Below are positions 16,372-25,114 of a stretch of 64,000 nucleotides of DNA, in pieces. A model generated the notes under the pieces. That model saw only the letters and a program-made list of their open reading frames with translations. It had not been told where the DNA came from and did no database searches. The stretch is from Betaproteobacteria bacterium TMED22. GTDB lineage: Bacteria > Pseudomonadota > Gammaproteobacteria > Burkholderiales > Eutrophovitaceae. The stretch covers positions 1-64,000 of the forward strand of contig NHCB01000014.1 of the NCBI GenBank assembly GCA_002167745.1, read 5' to 3'. Position 1 is the stretch's first letter, and every line of letters starts with the position of its first letter. The position numbers were made by a program, and so were the translations under genes.

Positions 16372-16612
16372 ACAACGTAATGAGGGCCACGAACCATGCA
16401 GCACCACACCCTGACGGATGAACTCGTTGGAAATCACACTTTATAAAGTTATGACCCTTCACGTTAAAGCGTGTATGTCTAGTTTTCATACCTTTGTAGG
16501 CTAGTGACAAATGGTCAGGCTGGTATCGATACACCCACCCAAATTGTAAAATCGGATATTGACCTCAGATTCTACTAATCGGCTTTAATCAACTAAACGA
16601 TCCCAACCAAGT

Positions 16613-17962
16613 TCACTGATCACGTATCTCAGATTTCGACTCTTTGGATGGTATTTCATTTATGAACTGATCAGCTAACGCTCGATAAAGTGGCCGACGA
16701 CAAACCACCTTAGAACAACCTGCTGCCAATAAAGATGCGGCCATCAATGGCACAATCATATCGTGGTTGTCCGTCATCTCCATCACAATCACAAACGCGG
16801 TAACGGGGGCTTGGACCACCCCTGCGAAGTAAGCAACCATACCTAATACAACAACAGCGCCCAGAGGAACATAAGGAATAATTTGAGCGATGTTTTGGCC
16901 AAGTCCAGCACCAACAGCCAAAGAAGGTGCGAAAACACCACCTGGTATGCCGCTGACATAAGAAACTAGGGTTGCCAATAATTTGAGAATACCAAATGAC
17001 TCAGGAATCTCTCCTGTGCCTTCGAGGATCATTCGCGCCTCATGGTAGCCGGTACCGTATGTTGAGCTACCTGACAGCGCACCAATCACGGCAAGCAGGA
17101 ACCCACAAAATGCAGCGAAAATAATAGGATTTGTTTTAGCGAAGGCACCCATCTTGCCGGGGATCCCACGTGATATAAAAATCAACAACTGACTGAATAT
17201 ACCTCCCAATACTCCGCCAACCACACCGCACACGATCACTGGGATCCAAGCGCTCGAGCCATTAAGAATCGCCGAAGTTGTTCCAAAGTAGGTATAGTCG
17301 CCCAACCACCAAATCGATACAATTCCTGCGACGATCACGGAAGTAAGCACCGTGCCACTGGTACGACTCTCATAATTCCGGCTCATTTCTTCAATAGCAA
17401 ACACTATCCCTGCGAGAGGAGTATTAAATGCTGCTGCGACGCCAGCCGCTCCGCCGGCAAGTATCAGTCCACGTTTTGTCTCGACCCTTGAAAAGCGAGT
17501 GAGCCGACCAAGAGACTGCATAATCGAAGCACCGATTTGAACCGTAGGCCCCTCACGACCCACCGACGCTCCGGAAAAAAGGCTTAAAACCGTCAACAAG
17601 AACTTACCCAACGCTAACCTTATGGATAAGTAATACCCCCTGCGCTCCTCGTTCTCCGTATTGATAGCCGCAATCGTTTGCGGAATCCCGCTTCCCTGCG
17701 ATCCAGAAAAAAATTTCCGGGTTAACCATACGACAAGCGCTAATCCTGCTGGCCCAACCACAAAAGGTAATAAAGGAGAGAACTCCGTAACGCCTTGGTG
17801 CAATGAGTTGGCATACTCAGCGCTCATGGCAAACACAATGGCCACGACACCAACTAGAACAGCACCCATCCAGAGCACGACCCTTCGCAGCCAGAGACGT
17901 GGGCTCAACCAGGCATGCCGACCTCGCCTCAGTAGACTTGGTGGTACAACCCTGTTACTCAT
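16613..17962 (-). CDS. clcA: ClC-family chloride channel/antiporter
   Basis: 449 residues with about a dozen hydrophobic helices. The three ion-binding signatures are present: GSGIPQ (90-95), GREGP (135-139) and GGVFAP (near 330). Glu137 in GREGP corresponds to the external gating glutamate (Glu148 in E. coli ClcA). The pair Glu191-Glu192 in AIEEM matches the internal proton-transfer glutamate, so a 2Cl-/H+ exchanger is more likely than a passive channel. No C-terminal CBS domains are present. It converges with the sulfatase-fold gene and looks monocistronic. The role is probably acid tolerance or charge compensation. Confidence 0.93.
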   Translation of the reverse strand: MSNRVVPPSLLRRGRHAWLSPRLWLRRVVLWMGAVLVGVVAIVFAMSAEYANSLHQGVTEFSPLLPFVVGPAGLALVVWLTRKFFSGSQGSGIPQTIAAINTENEERRGYYLSIRLALGKFLLTVLSLFSGASVGREGPTVQIGASIMQSLGRLTRFSRVETKRGLILAGGAAGVAAAFNTPLAGIVFAIEEMSRNYESRTSGTVLTSVIVAGIVSIWWLGDYTYFGTTSAILNGSSAWIPVIVCGVVGGVLGGIFSQLLIFISRGIPGKMGAFAKTNPIIFAAFCGFLLAVIGALSGSSTYGTGYHEARMILEGTGEIPESFGILKLLATLVSYVSGIPGGVFAPSLAVGAGLGQNIAQIIPYVPLGAVVVLGMVAYFAGVVQAPVTAFVIVMEMTDNHDMIVPLMAASLLAAGCSKVVCRRPLYRALADQFINEIPSKESKSEIRDQ

Positions 17963-18236
17963 GTCGAACCCTTAGATAATTTACTCTTACTGGCCCTACT
18001 TCTTCGCTGATGCGCAAAAAGTTAAAGATGGTCAAAACGGTTTTTTCATGCGGACTCTGTGTAAATACTAAAACTTATTCGAATAAAAACCCGCACGTTT
18101 CGTGCTTGGTATCACTCTACAGCATCCGAGTTTTTTTTTGAACACTAGATCAAGATAAATTTACGGATTAAGCTCACGGTGTGTTGAAAAATAACTAATC
18201 TAAACAAATATCTTAAATTCAAACAGAAATATCACA
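17963..18236. other. Intergenic region, nothing assignable
   Basis: Between the ClC gene start and the SUMF1-fold gene end there are 274 AT-rich bases with no open frame of note. A short hairpin (GCACG-TTT-CGTGC near 18093) is too small to call a terminator. The region may contain the ClC promoter, but no clear boxes could be fixed. Confidence 0.5.
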
Positions 18237-19094
18237 TCACTGAATTTCTCTAACAAGACGAAACCCTAGATCATCTGCTCTAGATCCTGAGAATCTGAAA
18301 CGATCTGATTCAAATAGATAGTAAGGTTCATTGTTTAGCCATGAACCCCCTCTAAAACCTCTTAATGAACAGTCCCCAGAGACCCAGGATCTTCCATCTT
18401 GTGGCGCGCCACGCCAATCAGGACTCGCACAGTCGTCAGTCCACTCGGATACATTACCGATCATGTCATAAACACCAAACATGTTGGATTCAAATTGACC
18501 CACCGGAGCGAACTCGTGGAAACCATCTGAGCAAGGAATAAAGTCCTCTCCTGAATGATATTCTTGGTCTGCGTCTTGATCGTAAGTATTAGCGACATTA
18601 CACAGCTCTTTTTCAGGGATACCGAAGAAACGATTCATGCCTAACCCAGCACGAGCCGCATACTCCCACTCCGAATTCGACGGCAATCGATATCTGAAAC
18701 CAGTTTTCCTCGATAACCATTTCGCAAATTGGTTGGCTTCTGACCAAGTCACATTAAAAATCGGTAATTCGGCCTTGAACGCTTTATCCATTTCCAACTG
18801 AGGACAGCCACCATCAATTACACATGCCTGCCATTGTCGAACGGTAATCTCATATTTGCCGATCGCAAAAGCGTATGAAAAAGTAACCGAGTAAAAGTAA
18901 CCCTCATCATGCGGGTGTCCCGGACCCCAGGGGGCAACCCTCATTTCAAAAACTCCCCTGGGTATTGTCACCATGACTGGGCATGTCTCGCAATCCCCGA
19001 ACTCTATCTCCTCACCCCAGACCGACGAGCAGAATATCATCGCCGACATGAGGAGGCCACCAACAATTTTTAGGATAAGTGCTACGGAACACAT
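18237..19094 (-). CDS. Secreted SUMF1/FGE-fold protein without catalytic cysteines
   Basis: 285 residues with a signal peptide (hydrophobic 5-22). The rest matches the formylglycine-generating enzyme-sulfatase (SUMF1) fold: IGKYEITVRQWQAC (78-91), NVTWSEANQFAKWLS (114-128), YRLPSNSEWEYAARAG (135-150), GNVSEWTDDC (213-222), RGFRGGSW (245-252) and DLGFRLVRE (275-283). In true FGE the two active-site cysteines follow the GGSY/W motif; here the equivalent positions are Asn254 and Tyr259. Formylglycine formation is therefore unlikely, and a binding or structural role in the periplasm is more plausible. It may be cotranscribed with the secreted protein encoded upstream at 19313-19864. Confidence 0.85.
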   Translation of the reverse strand: MCSVALILKIVGGLLMSAMIFCSSVWGEEIEFGDCETCPVMVTIPRGVFEMRVAPWGPGHPHDEGYFYSVTFSYAFAIGKYEITVRQWQACVIDGGCPQLEMDKAFKAELPIFNVTWSEANQFAKWLSRKTGFRYRLPSNSEWEYAARAGLGMNRFFGIPEKELCNVANTYDQDADQEYHSGEDFIPCSDGFHEFAPVGQFESNMFGVYDMIGNVSEWTDDCASPDWRGAPQDGRSWVSGDCSLRGFRGGSWLNNEPYYLFESDRFRFSGSRADDLGFRLVREIQ

Positions 19095-19312
19095 TATTTT
19101 CTAGCCGCCTATAGAGGAGTCTCCATGCTGGGACAGGATACGAACAATATGGCCTTCGATAATAGCAGTATTAGCCGAAATTAACGCACATCACCCGGGT
19201 GGTGGAAAACGATGGACAATCAAGATGATAATTATAGGCGGGTTCTCAAAGGAGGAGACTAGCGAAATGGGATGACGGTTGCCCTAGAATAAATCCAGGA
19301 CAACCACTAAAC

Positions 19313-19864
19313 TTAAAAGTTATATTCGACTTGGTATAAATCATACTGAACCATAGGATCATCGCTTTTACCCGGAGGTACTAAAATGTTCCCCCGCATC
19401 ATAAATACAGCCTCATTCACCCAGGCATATTTCTCTGACTTTGTCTTTAAAAGAGGTACGCCGATCCAATAAGCCATGCCTTCGCCTGCTTTTAAGGGAT
19501 CACCATTACCCCACAGATCTCCGCCAGTTTCATCAAGACGGAGTCGTCCACGATACTCATAAAGAATTATTGATCCATCATCCATTAAAACGCTGCAATG
19601 AACATTCATCGCAATCGTTCCACTGTCTCTTTGCTCTCCCCATTCACCGCATGGATTAATAGGTTTACCGCTACCTATTCCAAAAAACTCGAGCTTGGAG
19701 TTCCCCACAGCCAAATTCCATACATTTAGACGATCCTCCACAAAAGCATTTTGCCCTAAACCCACCTTCCAGGTGCCAACTAGCTTAAGAGTAGGCGCTT
19801 CCTCCGCCGAAATTGCTGAATATGAAAACACCACCAGGACTAACATTAAAATCGTACGAATCAT
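19313..19864 (-). CDS. Secreted protein of unknown function
   Basis: 183 residues from an ATG preceded by GGGAGG at good spacing. A longer frame from a TTG 15 bp upstream would swallow the ribosome binding site, so I prefer the ATG. It has a clear signal peptide (MIRTILMLVLVVFSYSAISA, cut near Ala20). The mature part is about 160 residues, predicted mostly beta, with two cysteines (CGEWGE and NVHCSV) that could form a disulfide, and a WGNGDPL segment. I do not recognise a family. It is located in the periplasm or outside the cell. Confidence 0.7.
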   Translation of the reverse strand: MIRTILMLVLVVFSYSAISAEEAPTLKLVGTWKVGLGQNAFVEDRLNVWNLAVGNSKLEFFGIGSGKPINPCGEWGEQRDSGTIAMNVHCSVLMDDGSIILYEYRGRLRLDETGGDLWGNGDPLKAGEGMAYWIGVPLLKTKSEKYAWVNEAVFMMRGNILVPPGKSDDPMVQYDLYQVEYNF

Positions 19865-20203
19865 ATGTCTACCTCCCAATCAAAATTTAAAAAAACGCAT
19901 AATAATGCATATTTGAGCTTAGCAGAAAAATAAAACAAAACGTAGTGTTTTTTATTTAAGCATCATACCTTTGTACAGTCTTGACACAAAGGCTTTGAGC
20001 TAGGAGGCTGAGAGTGTGCGGACTCACTAGAAGTTATCAACTGGGACCAAGCAAATTGATAATTTCTGCACTCTCACCGAAAGAGCCGCGAATCCGCACC
20101 TAGTAATACTACATGATCCAATTTAAAAAACAATGTGGTATATACATTAACAAATACTCCGATTCTTTTAGCGCAAAACACTGCGAGTCATAAATAGTTT
20201 TAC
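19865..20203. other. Intergenic region with a folded element, no gene seen
   Basis: About 340 bases without a plausible coding frame. It contains a two-stem inverted repeat at 20009-20076, and a TTGACA at 19981-19986 on the plus strand without a convincing -10 at 16-18 bp. The right end abuts the terminator of the tRNA/rpoD transcript. Confidence 0.5.
20009..20076. other. Two-stem inverted repeat, possible structured RNA
   Basis: The outer arms TGAGAGTG (20009-20016) and CACTCTCA (20069-20076) pair over 8 bp. Inside, GAAGTTATCAA (20030-20040) pairs with TTGATAATTTC (20056-20066) over 11 bp with one G-U, leaving a 15-nt loop. The two stems are separated by an asymmetric internal loop of 13 and 2 nt. 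No T-run follows on either strand. It could be a small RNA, a protein-binding site or a remnant of a mobile repeat; a database search would be needed to choose. Confidence 0.35.
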
Positions 20204-20242
20204 AAATAGAAAATGCCTACTTTTAGTAGGCATTTTCTATTT
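20204..20242 (-). terminator. Strong hairpin terminator after the CAT tRNA
   Basis: A perfect 17-bp inverted repeat, AAATAGAAAATGCCTAC (20204-20220) and its complement (20226-20242), with a 5-nt loop. On the minus strand it lies 3 nt past the end of the tRNA gene, and its distal arm ends in TTTTCTATTTG, giving a U-rich tail. It fits the end of the leftward transcript that contains the tRNA. Confidence 0.75.
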
Positions 20243-20245
20243 GGA

Positions 20246-20322
20246 TGGTGGGCCTGCTAGGACTTGAACCTAGGACCAAAGGATTATGAGTCCTCTGCTC
20301 TAACCAGCTGAGCTACAGGCCC
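20246..20322 (-). tRNA. tRNA with CAT anticodon (tRNA-Ile2 more likely than elongator tRNA-Met)
   Basis: A 77-nt cloverleaf with acceptor stem GGGCCTG/CAGGCCC, D-arm GCTC/GAGC, anticodon stem GAGGA/TCCTT (one G-U) around loop CTCATAA (anticodon CAT), T-loop GGTTCAAGTCC, and encoded CCA at 20246-20248. CAT can belong to initiator or elongator Met or to lysidine-modified Ile2. The variable loop TTGGTC and the TTCAAGTCC T-loop resemble E. coli Ile2, and the initiator CCC/GGG anticodon-stem pairs are absent. It follows rpoD by 28 bp in the same orientation. Confidence 0.9.
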
Positions 20323-20350
20323 ATTTAAGTTTTACAAAAAATTGAACCTT

Positions 20351-22276
20351 CTATGAGCTACCAGCATCGGTATCAATAAAACTCTTGAGCCGCTCGGAAC
20401 GAGACGGATGGCGAAGTTTTCTTAACGCCTTCGCTTCAATTTGTCTGATCCGCTCTCGAGTCACATCAAATTGTTTTCCAACGTCTTCAAGCGTATGGTC
20501 AGTCGACATTTCGATACCAAATCGCATCCGTAAAACCTTAGCTTCGCGCGAGGTCAAGGTATCAAGGACTTCTGAAGTTGCATCTTGAAGACTTGTGTAG
20601 ACCGCTGCGTCGACCGGCGCCGTTGTACCCGTATCTTCAATAAAGTCCCCTAAGTGTGAGTCCTCATCGTCCCCGATTGGAGTCTCCATAGAGATTGGCT
20701 CCTTAGATATCTTTAGAATTTTTCGAATTTTATCTTCCGGCATTTCCATTTTTTCAGCAAGGGTCGCAGGATCCGGCTCCAAGCCTGTCTCTTGAAGAAT
20801 TTGCCTTGAAATTCGATTCATTTTATTAATGGTTTCTATCATATGGACAGGAATACGGATGGTACGCGCTTGATCCGCAATAGAGCGCGTAATTGCCTGT
20901 CGAATCCACCATGTTGCATACGTAGAAAACTTATAGCCCCGTCGGTACTCGAACTTATCCACAGCCTTCATTAGTCCAATATTCCCTTCTTGGATCAGAT
21001 CGAGAAACTGAAGTCCGCGGTTAGTATATTTTTTAGCGATTGAAATGACCAACCTTAAATTAGCCTCAGTCATCTCACGTTTAGCTCGCCGCGCCCTAGC
21101 CTCTCCCATCGACATCTTCTTATTTATTTCTTTGAGCTCAGCGAGCGAGATCCCAATATAAACTTGAATATTAGCTAGATTTCTTTGGCACTCTAAAATA
21201 TCAGGAGCAAACCGAAGTAAAGTTTCAACGTAAGGCTTACGCACTTCAACCTCTCGCTCTACCCATTCAGGATCAACCTCATACCCTTTGAACGTTTTGA
21301 TGAAACGGGTTTTTGGCATTCTCGCTTTTTCTACCGCCAAATCCATGATATTCCGTTCATGTCGGCGCACTTCCCCAACTAAGCCTCGAACGGAATCACA
21401 CATACTTTCGATATGTTTAGCGGCGAACCTAATATATAGAAGCTCCTCCGATATAGCCGTTTGATGTTTGATGTATGTCGGAGAGGCAGTCCCACCGCGC
21501 GCAAGCGCACGCATCATCTTCGTATACAAGCTTTTAATACGGGCTAATCGCTCTAACGAGTCAACACGCAACGTCTCTAAATTTGCCGCCTGCAGAGCAG
21601 CTTGCGCCTCTTCATCGTCTTCATCGAGCTCATCAAAATTTGGTGAAGGCGGATTGCTCGCTTCCTGGCCTTCTTCGTCTGCAGCATCAGGATCAATCAA
21701 CCCATCAATTACATCATCAACCTTAACCTCCTTATTTTCTATTTTTTCTGCAAGCTCTATTAAATCTGCAATCGTCATCGGGCAAACTGAAATCGCCTGG
21801 ACCATGCGCTTGAGGCCGTCCTCGATCCGCTTCGCAATCTCTATTTCACCTTCTCGCGTCAAAAGCTCAACGGTCCCCATTTCACGCATGTACATACGCA
21901 CAGGATCCGTCGTTCGTCCGAATTCGGAATCAACGGTAGACAGTGCCTGTTCCGCCTCCTCTACTGCAGCCTCGTCTGCGACTGGTGGCGCATTTTCATT
22001 CAATAAAAGAGCTTCGCTGTCAGGTGCCTCATCATAGACTCGAATACCCATATCGTTGATCATGCTCACGATCGTCTCGAGTTGATCCGATTGCAGCATA
22101 TCGTCAGGGAGATGGTCATTAATTTGGGCGTAAGTCAAAAACCCTCGTTCCTTACCTTGAACGATTAAGCCCTTTAACCGAGTCCGCCGAATTTCAGGAT
22201 CTATTGGTTGCTGACCTACAGCTTGTTTATCTTTTTTCTTTCTGCCTCTTTTTTTTGACAGCGAACTACTCACCAT
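20351..22276 (-). CDS. rpoD: RNA polymerase primary sigma factor (sigma70)
   Basis: 641 residues. The basic N-terminus ([11 protein letters not shown]) leads into region 1.1 and an acidic spacer, then region 1.2 ([11 protein letters not shown]), region 2 with the core-binding and -10 recognition helices ([21 protein letters not shown] and [12 protein letters not shown]), region 3, and region 4.2 with its helix-turn-helix ([25 protein letters not shown]). It directs core polymerase to housekeeping promoters such as those at 548-576 and 60508-60536. It is the terminal protein gene of the rpsU-yqeY-dnaG-rpoD macromolecular synthesis unit, with 101 bp separating it from dnaG. Confidence 0.98.
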   Translation of the reverse strand: MVSSSLSKKRGRKKKDKQAVGQQPIDPEIRRTRLKGLIVQGKERGFLTYAQINDHLPDDMLQSDQLETIVSMINDMGIRVYDEAPDSEALLLNENAPPVADEAAVEEAEQALSTVDSEFGRTTDPVRMYMREMGTVELLTREGEIEIAKRIEDGLKRMVQAISVCPMTIADLIELAEKIENKEVKVDDVIDGLIDPDAADEEGQEASNPPSPNFDELDEDDEEAQAALQAANLETLRVDSLERLARIKSLYTKMMRALARGGTASPTYIKHQTAISEELLYIRFAAKHIESMCDSVRGLVGEVRRHERNIMDLAVEKARMPKTRFIKTFKGYEVDPEWVEREVEVRKPYVETLLRFAPDILECQRNLANIQVYIGISLAELKEINKKMSMGEARARRAKREMTEANLRLVISIAKKYTNRGLQFLDLIQEGNIGLMKAVDKFEYRRGYKFSTYATWWIRQAITRSIADQARTIRIPVHMIETINKMNRISRQILQETGLEPDPATLAEKMEMPEDKIRKILKISKEPISMETPIGDDEDSHLGDFIEDTGTTAPVDAAVYTSLQDATSEVLDTLTSREAKVLRMRFGIEMSTDHTLEDVGKQFDVTRERIRQIEAKALRKLRHPSRSERLKSFIDTDAGSS

Positions 22277-22377
22277 AAAGTCTAGCCTCTAAATTAACAT
22301 TCGTGTAAAACTCTAACGAGTGCGTGCCTGAAGAATTTGTTGTAATTAACCGTGGATTATATCGTGTTTTAACATAT

Positions 22378-24174
22378 TCAGTCTGCCTTAGGACCCGTTT
22401 TTGGTCGCATGAGGCTTCGATATCGCGCTTTATCTTCCTCAGACAAGCTTGAAAGCGATTTTTTTGATAATAACTCTCTTTGTAAGTTCAATCGGGAAAG
22501 ATGATGCAATTGCTCCCAAGCTTGTTCATACTCAGATTTCACGCTCTCTATTTCCACCTTATCCTGTTGATATCGTATGTTCGATAATTTCATAGCACGA
22601 AGAATCGAGGTCTCGAAGTTACTGCCCCGAACACGATCTATAATCTCGGTCTGATTTAGACCCATTCCAGCAAGTCCGAGTATTTCCGCTAGTACATCGA
22701 ATTGAGCAGTGGCGAAATGTTCTTGCAAGTTAGGACGCAAATCGTCTAACTGCTTACTATCGTCATCTCGCATCACATCAGGAAAAGAAATAAGCATTTC
22801 AATCAAGTGCTGCAACACAGAGGGCGACGAGGACGCTCGCGACGAAGAAGCCGATACTGCTCTACCACTATAGTTCACGCCTAATGGTCTACGCGTTTTT
22901 GGCTCCTCTTGATCACCCAAATCATCGCTCGATAATCCTGTCAAACTTGAAACACGTTCCGTCAGCAACTTTCTCATCATGGGAGCTTTAATCTTCACCG
23001 CCATTGGCTTGAAAAGCGACGCCAGCCTTGACCTACCCTCCACAGACTCCAGGTTTCCCGCCTGACGAGTTAATTCATTAATCAAAACATCCGACATAGG
23101 CGTCGCAGCTTCAATGCTTTCTTCGAAAACTTCACGACCCTGCGTCCTAACAAAACTATCTGGATCCTCACCATCAGGCAAAAATAGAAACGATATTTTG
23201 CTCCCATCTTCGATTTGACTTAGACCACTTTCTAAAGCTCTAAATGCAGCCTTGCGTCCGGCCGAATCACCGTCAAAACAAAATATTAAATCAGAGCACT
23301 GCTTAAGCAAGCGACTCACCTGGAATTCGGTAACAGCGGTCCCTAAAGTCGCAACAGCATAAGTTATCCCGCTTTGGTGAAGAGCGACCACATCCATATA
23401 TCCCTCAACAACTAAAATCTGCCGCTTTTGTCGGATCGTATGTCGAGATTCCCAAAAGCCGTAAACTTCTTTACCTTTATGAAATAAAGATGTTTCTGGA
23501 GAATTTAGATATTTCGGTTCACCCTGATCGATCACGCGTCCGCCAAAAGCAATAACACGACCTCGAAAGTCTCTAATTGGAAAAATAATTCTGCGTCGGA
23601 ACCGATCATATCGTCGGCCATCTTTTTCATTAATCAAACCGACATCCAGCAAAAGTTGTGATCCATCATAGTCATTAAACTCCTGGTTCAACCCTTGCCA
23701 ATCATCCGATGCATAACCAACTAAAAACTTAGCTGCTACACTTCCATCAATGCCTCTACCTTTAAGATAACCAATAGCAGCAGCAGCATCTTTAAGTTGA
23801 CGCTTGTAGTAACTGGCTGCTCGACTGTTCGTTAAAAAGTAATCCTTAGAGTCCCTTTGCTCTTCAACGCTGTCATTACGCTGATCTCGGGGCACCTCAA
23901 CACCAACCCGTGCGGCCAGATTTTCAATCGCATCAATGAATCCCAAGCCTTGATACTCCATCAAAAAAGATATCGCTGAACCATGCGCGCCACACCCAAA
24001 GCAATGATAAAACTGTTTTTGCTGGCTTACTGTAAATGATGGTGTTTTTTCTTCATGAAAAGGACAGCAGGCAGACAAGTTGGCTCCGCTTCGCTTTAGC
24101 GGAACGAATTTCTCTATCACGTCAACAATATCGACGCGGTTCAGAAGTTCATCAATAAACGTTTTAGGGATCAT
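22378..24174 (-). CDS. dnaG: DNA primase
   Basis: 598 residues from the ATG of MIPKTFIDELLNRVDIVDVI; a TTG three codons earlier is possible but unlikely. The N-terminal zinc-binding domain has CCPFHEEKTPSF and HCFGCG ligands. The TOPRIM catalytic core follows, with EGYMD and FDGDSAGR acidic motifs, and then the C-terminal helicase-interaction domain. DnaG lays RNA primers at the replication fork in contact with DnaB. It lies between yqeY and rpoD in the standard macromolecular synthesis operon order. Confidence 0.97.
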   Translation of the reverse strand: MIPKTFIDELLNRVDIVDVIEKFVPLKRSGANLSACCPFHEEKTPSFTVSQQKQFYHCFGCGAHGSAISFLMEYQGLGFIDAIENLAARVGVEVPRDQRNDSVEEQRDSKDYFLTNSRAASYYKRQLKDAAAAIGYLKGRGIDGSVAAKFLVGYASDDWQGLNQEFNDYDGSQLLLDVGLINEKDGRRYDRFRRRIIFPIRDFRGRVIAFGGRVIDQGEPKYLNSPETSLFHKGKEVYGFWESRHTIRQKRQILVVEGYMDVVALHQSGITYAVATLGTAVTEFQVSRLLKQCSDLIFCFDGDSAGRKAAFRALESGLSQIEDGSKISFLFLPDGEDPDSFVRTQGREVFEESIEAATPMSDVLINELTRQAGNLESVEGRSRLASLFKPMAVKIKAPMMRKLLTERVSSLTGLSSDDLGDQEEPKTRRPLGVNYSGRAVSASSSRASSSPSVLQHLIEMLISFPDVMRDDDSKQLDDLRPNLQEHFATAQFDVLAEILGLAGMGLNQTEIIDRVRGSNFETSILRAMKLSNIRYQQDKVEIESVKSEYEQAWEQLHHLSRLNLQRELLSKKSLSSLSEEDKARYRSLMRPKTGPKAD

Positions 24175-24213
24175 TGGCCCCAAGGTATCAAATATTTATC
24201 GGTTTCGATTAAG

Positions 24214-24657
24214 TTACGAAAGTGATTCCTTAACAATTCCCGAAATTGAAGAGAAGTCTGCTTTGCCCGATAACTCACTTTTCAATAGCCCCATGACTTT
24301 ACCCATGTCCCGGGGCCCTTCTGCGTTCGTTTTAGCAATAGCATCTTGGACGGCCTTTCTGACCTCGGCATCAGTCAGTTGCTCGGGCATATAGGTAACC
24401 AAAACATCAAGCTCTGTTTGCTCCTTATCGGCGAGCTCCTTCCTCTCCGCCTCCAGAAATATGCGTATAGACTCTCTGCGCTGTTTAATCATTTTTTCTA
24501 TTATTGACAGCACATCTGCTTCGGCCAAATCAAGCCGCCTATCGATTTCGTGTTGTTTCATAGCAGCCATAAGCAATCGTAAAGTGGACAGCTGGGTTGC
24601 ATTTCGAGCTTTCAGCGCACTACGCATATCCTGTTCAATTTGCGATTTTAAACTCAT
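24214..24657 (-). CDS. yqeY: GatB/YqeY-domain protein
   Basis: 147 residues, entirely helical YqeY domain: MSLKSQIEQDMRSALKARNA at the start, LRLLMAAMKQHEID, a central EAERKELADKEQTELDVLVTYMP segment, and GKVMGLLKSEL near the end. It resembles the tail domain of amidotransferase subunit GatB that contacts tRNA, but is free-standing and of uncertain function. It lies between rpsU (separated by the terminator at 24740-24769) and dnaG, the order seen in many beta- and gammaproteobacteria. Confidence 0.95.
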   Translation of the reverse strand: MSLKSQIEQDMRSALKARNATQLSTLRLLMAAMKQHEIDRRLDLAEADVLSIIEKMIKQRRESIRIFLEAERKELADKEQTELDVLVTYMPEQLTDAEVRKAVQDAIAKTNAEGPRDMGKVMGLLKSELSGKADFSSISGIVKESLS

Positions 24658-24739
24658 AGGACTCTCTCCATAAATTCGACTATTTGACCTTAAGCTTATT
24701 CAAATGGAACCAGATAATCAAACGGTAACTACAAACAAA

Positions 24740-24769
24740 AAACGGTGTTCGCTTAGCGATACACCGTTT
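24740..24769 (-). terminator. Hairpin terminator downstream of rpsU
   Basis: AAACGGTGT (24740-24748) and ACACCGTTT (24761-24769) form the outer stem, with TCGCT/AGCGA as an inner stem. On the minus strand the hairpin ends in a TTTTTTG tract. Placed 27 bp after the rpsU stop codon, it probably attenuates rather than fully blocks transcription into yqeY-dnaG-rpoD, as described for the E. coli operon. Confidence 0.7.
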
Positions 24770-24795
24770 ATCCAAAAACCAATGATTAAAAAAAG

Positions 24796-25008
24796 TTAAT
24801 ACATTTTTTGAGGCAACATTTGACTGCGTATCCGTTTATGATGTCGCTTGACAGCTGCTGCATGCTTGCGCTTTCGCTCGGAAGTTGGTTTCTCGTAAAA
24901 TTCCCGCGCACGTAGCTCTGTTAATAACCCGGTCTTCTCGATAGTTCTTTTAAACCGTCTCATGGCCACTTCAAATGGCTCGTTCTCTTTCAGTCGTACA
25001 ATTGGCAT
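24796..25008 (-). CDS. rpsU: 30S ribosomal protein S21
   Basis: 70 residues, the standard length. It starts [20 protein letters not shown] and continues with the basic helical region ([20 protein letters not shown]) typical of bacterial S21. The protein joins the 30S platform late and helps base-pairing between 16S rRNA and the mRNA leader. It is the first gene of the macromolecular synthesis unit and is divergent from tsaD. Confidence 0.98.
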   Translation of the reverse strand: MPIVRLKENEPFEVAMRRFKRTIEKTGLLTELRAREFYEKPTSERKRKHAAAVKRHHKRIRSQMLPQKMY

Positions 25009-25114
25009 AAATATTTTATAAGGCTGTATAGTTTAGCGGAGTTTCTCGCGAAAGGGCGAGATTTTAACAAAGTTTCCACCTAATATGCAAATAACCGAGA
25101 GTTAGGACACACCA

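Noticed and set aside
19277-19305. Imperfect 9-bp hairpin between the unknown secreted protein and the SUMF1-fold gene
   Set aside because: One C-A mismatch and no T-run on the relevant strand, so not called as a terminator.
21468-22037. 189-codon frame antisense to rpoD
   Set aside because: Serine-rich shadow of the acidic region of sigma70.
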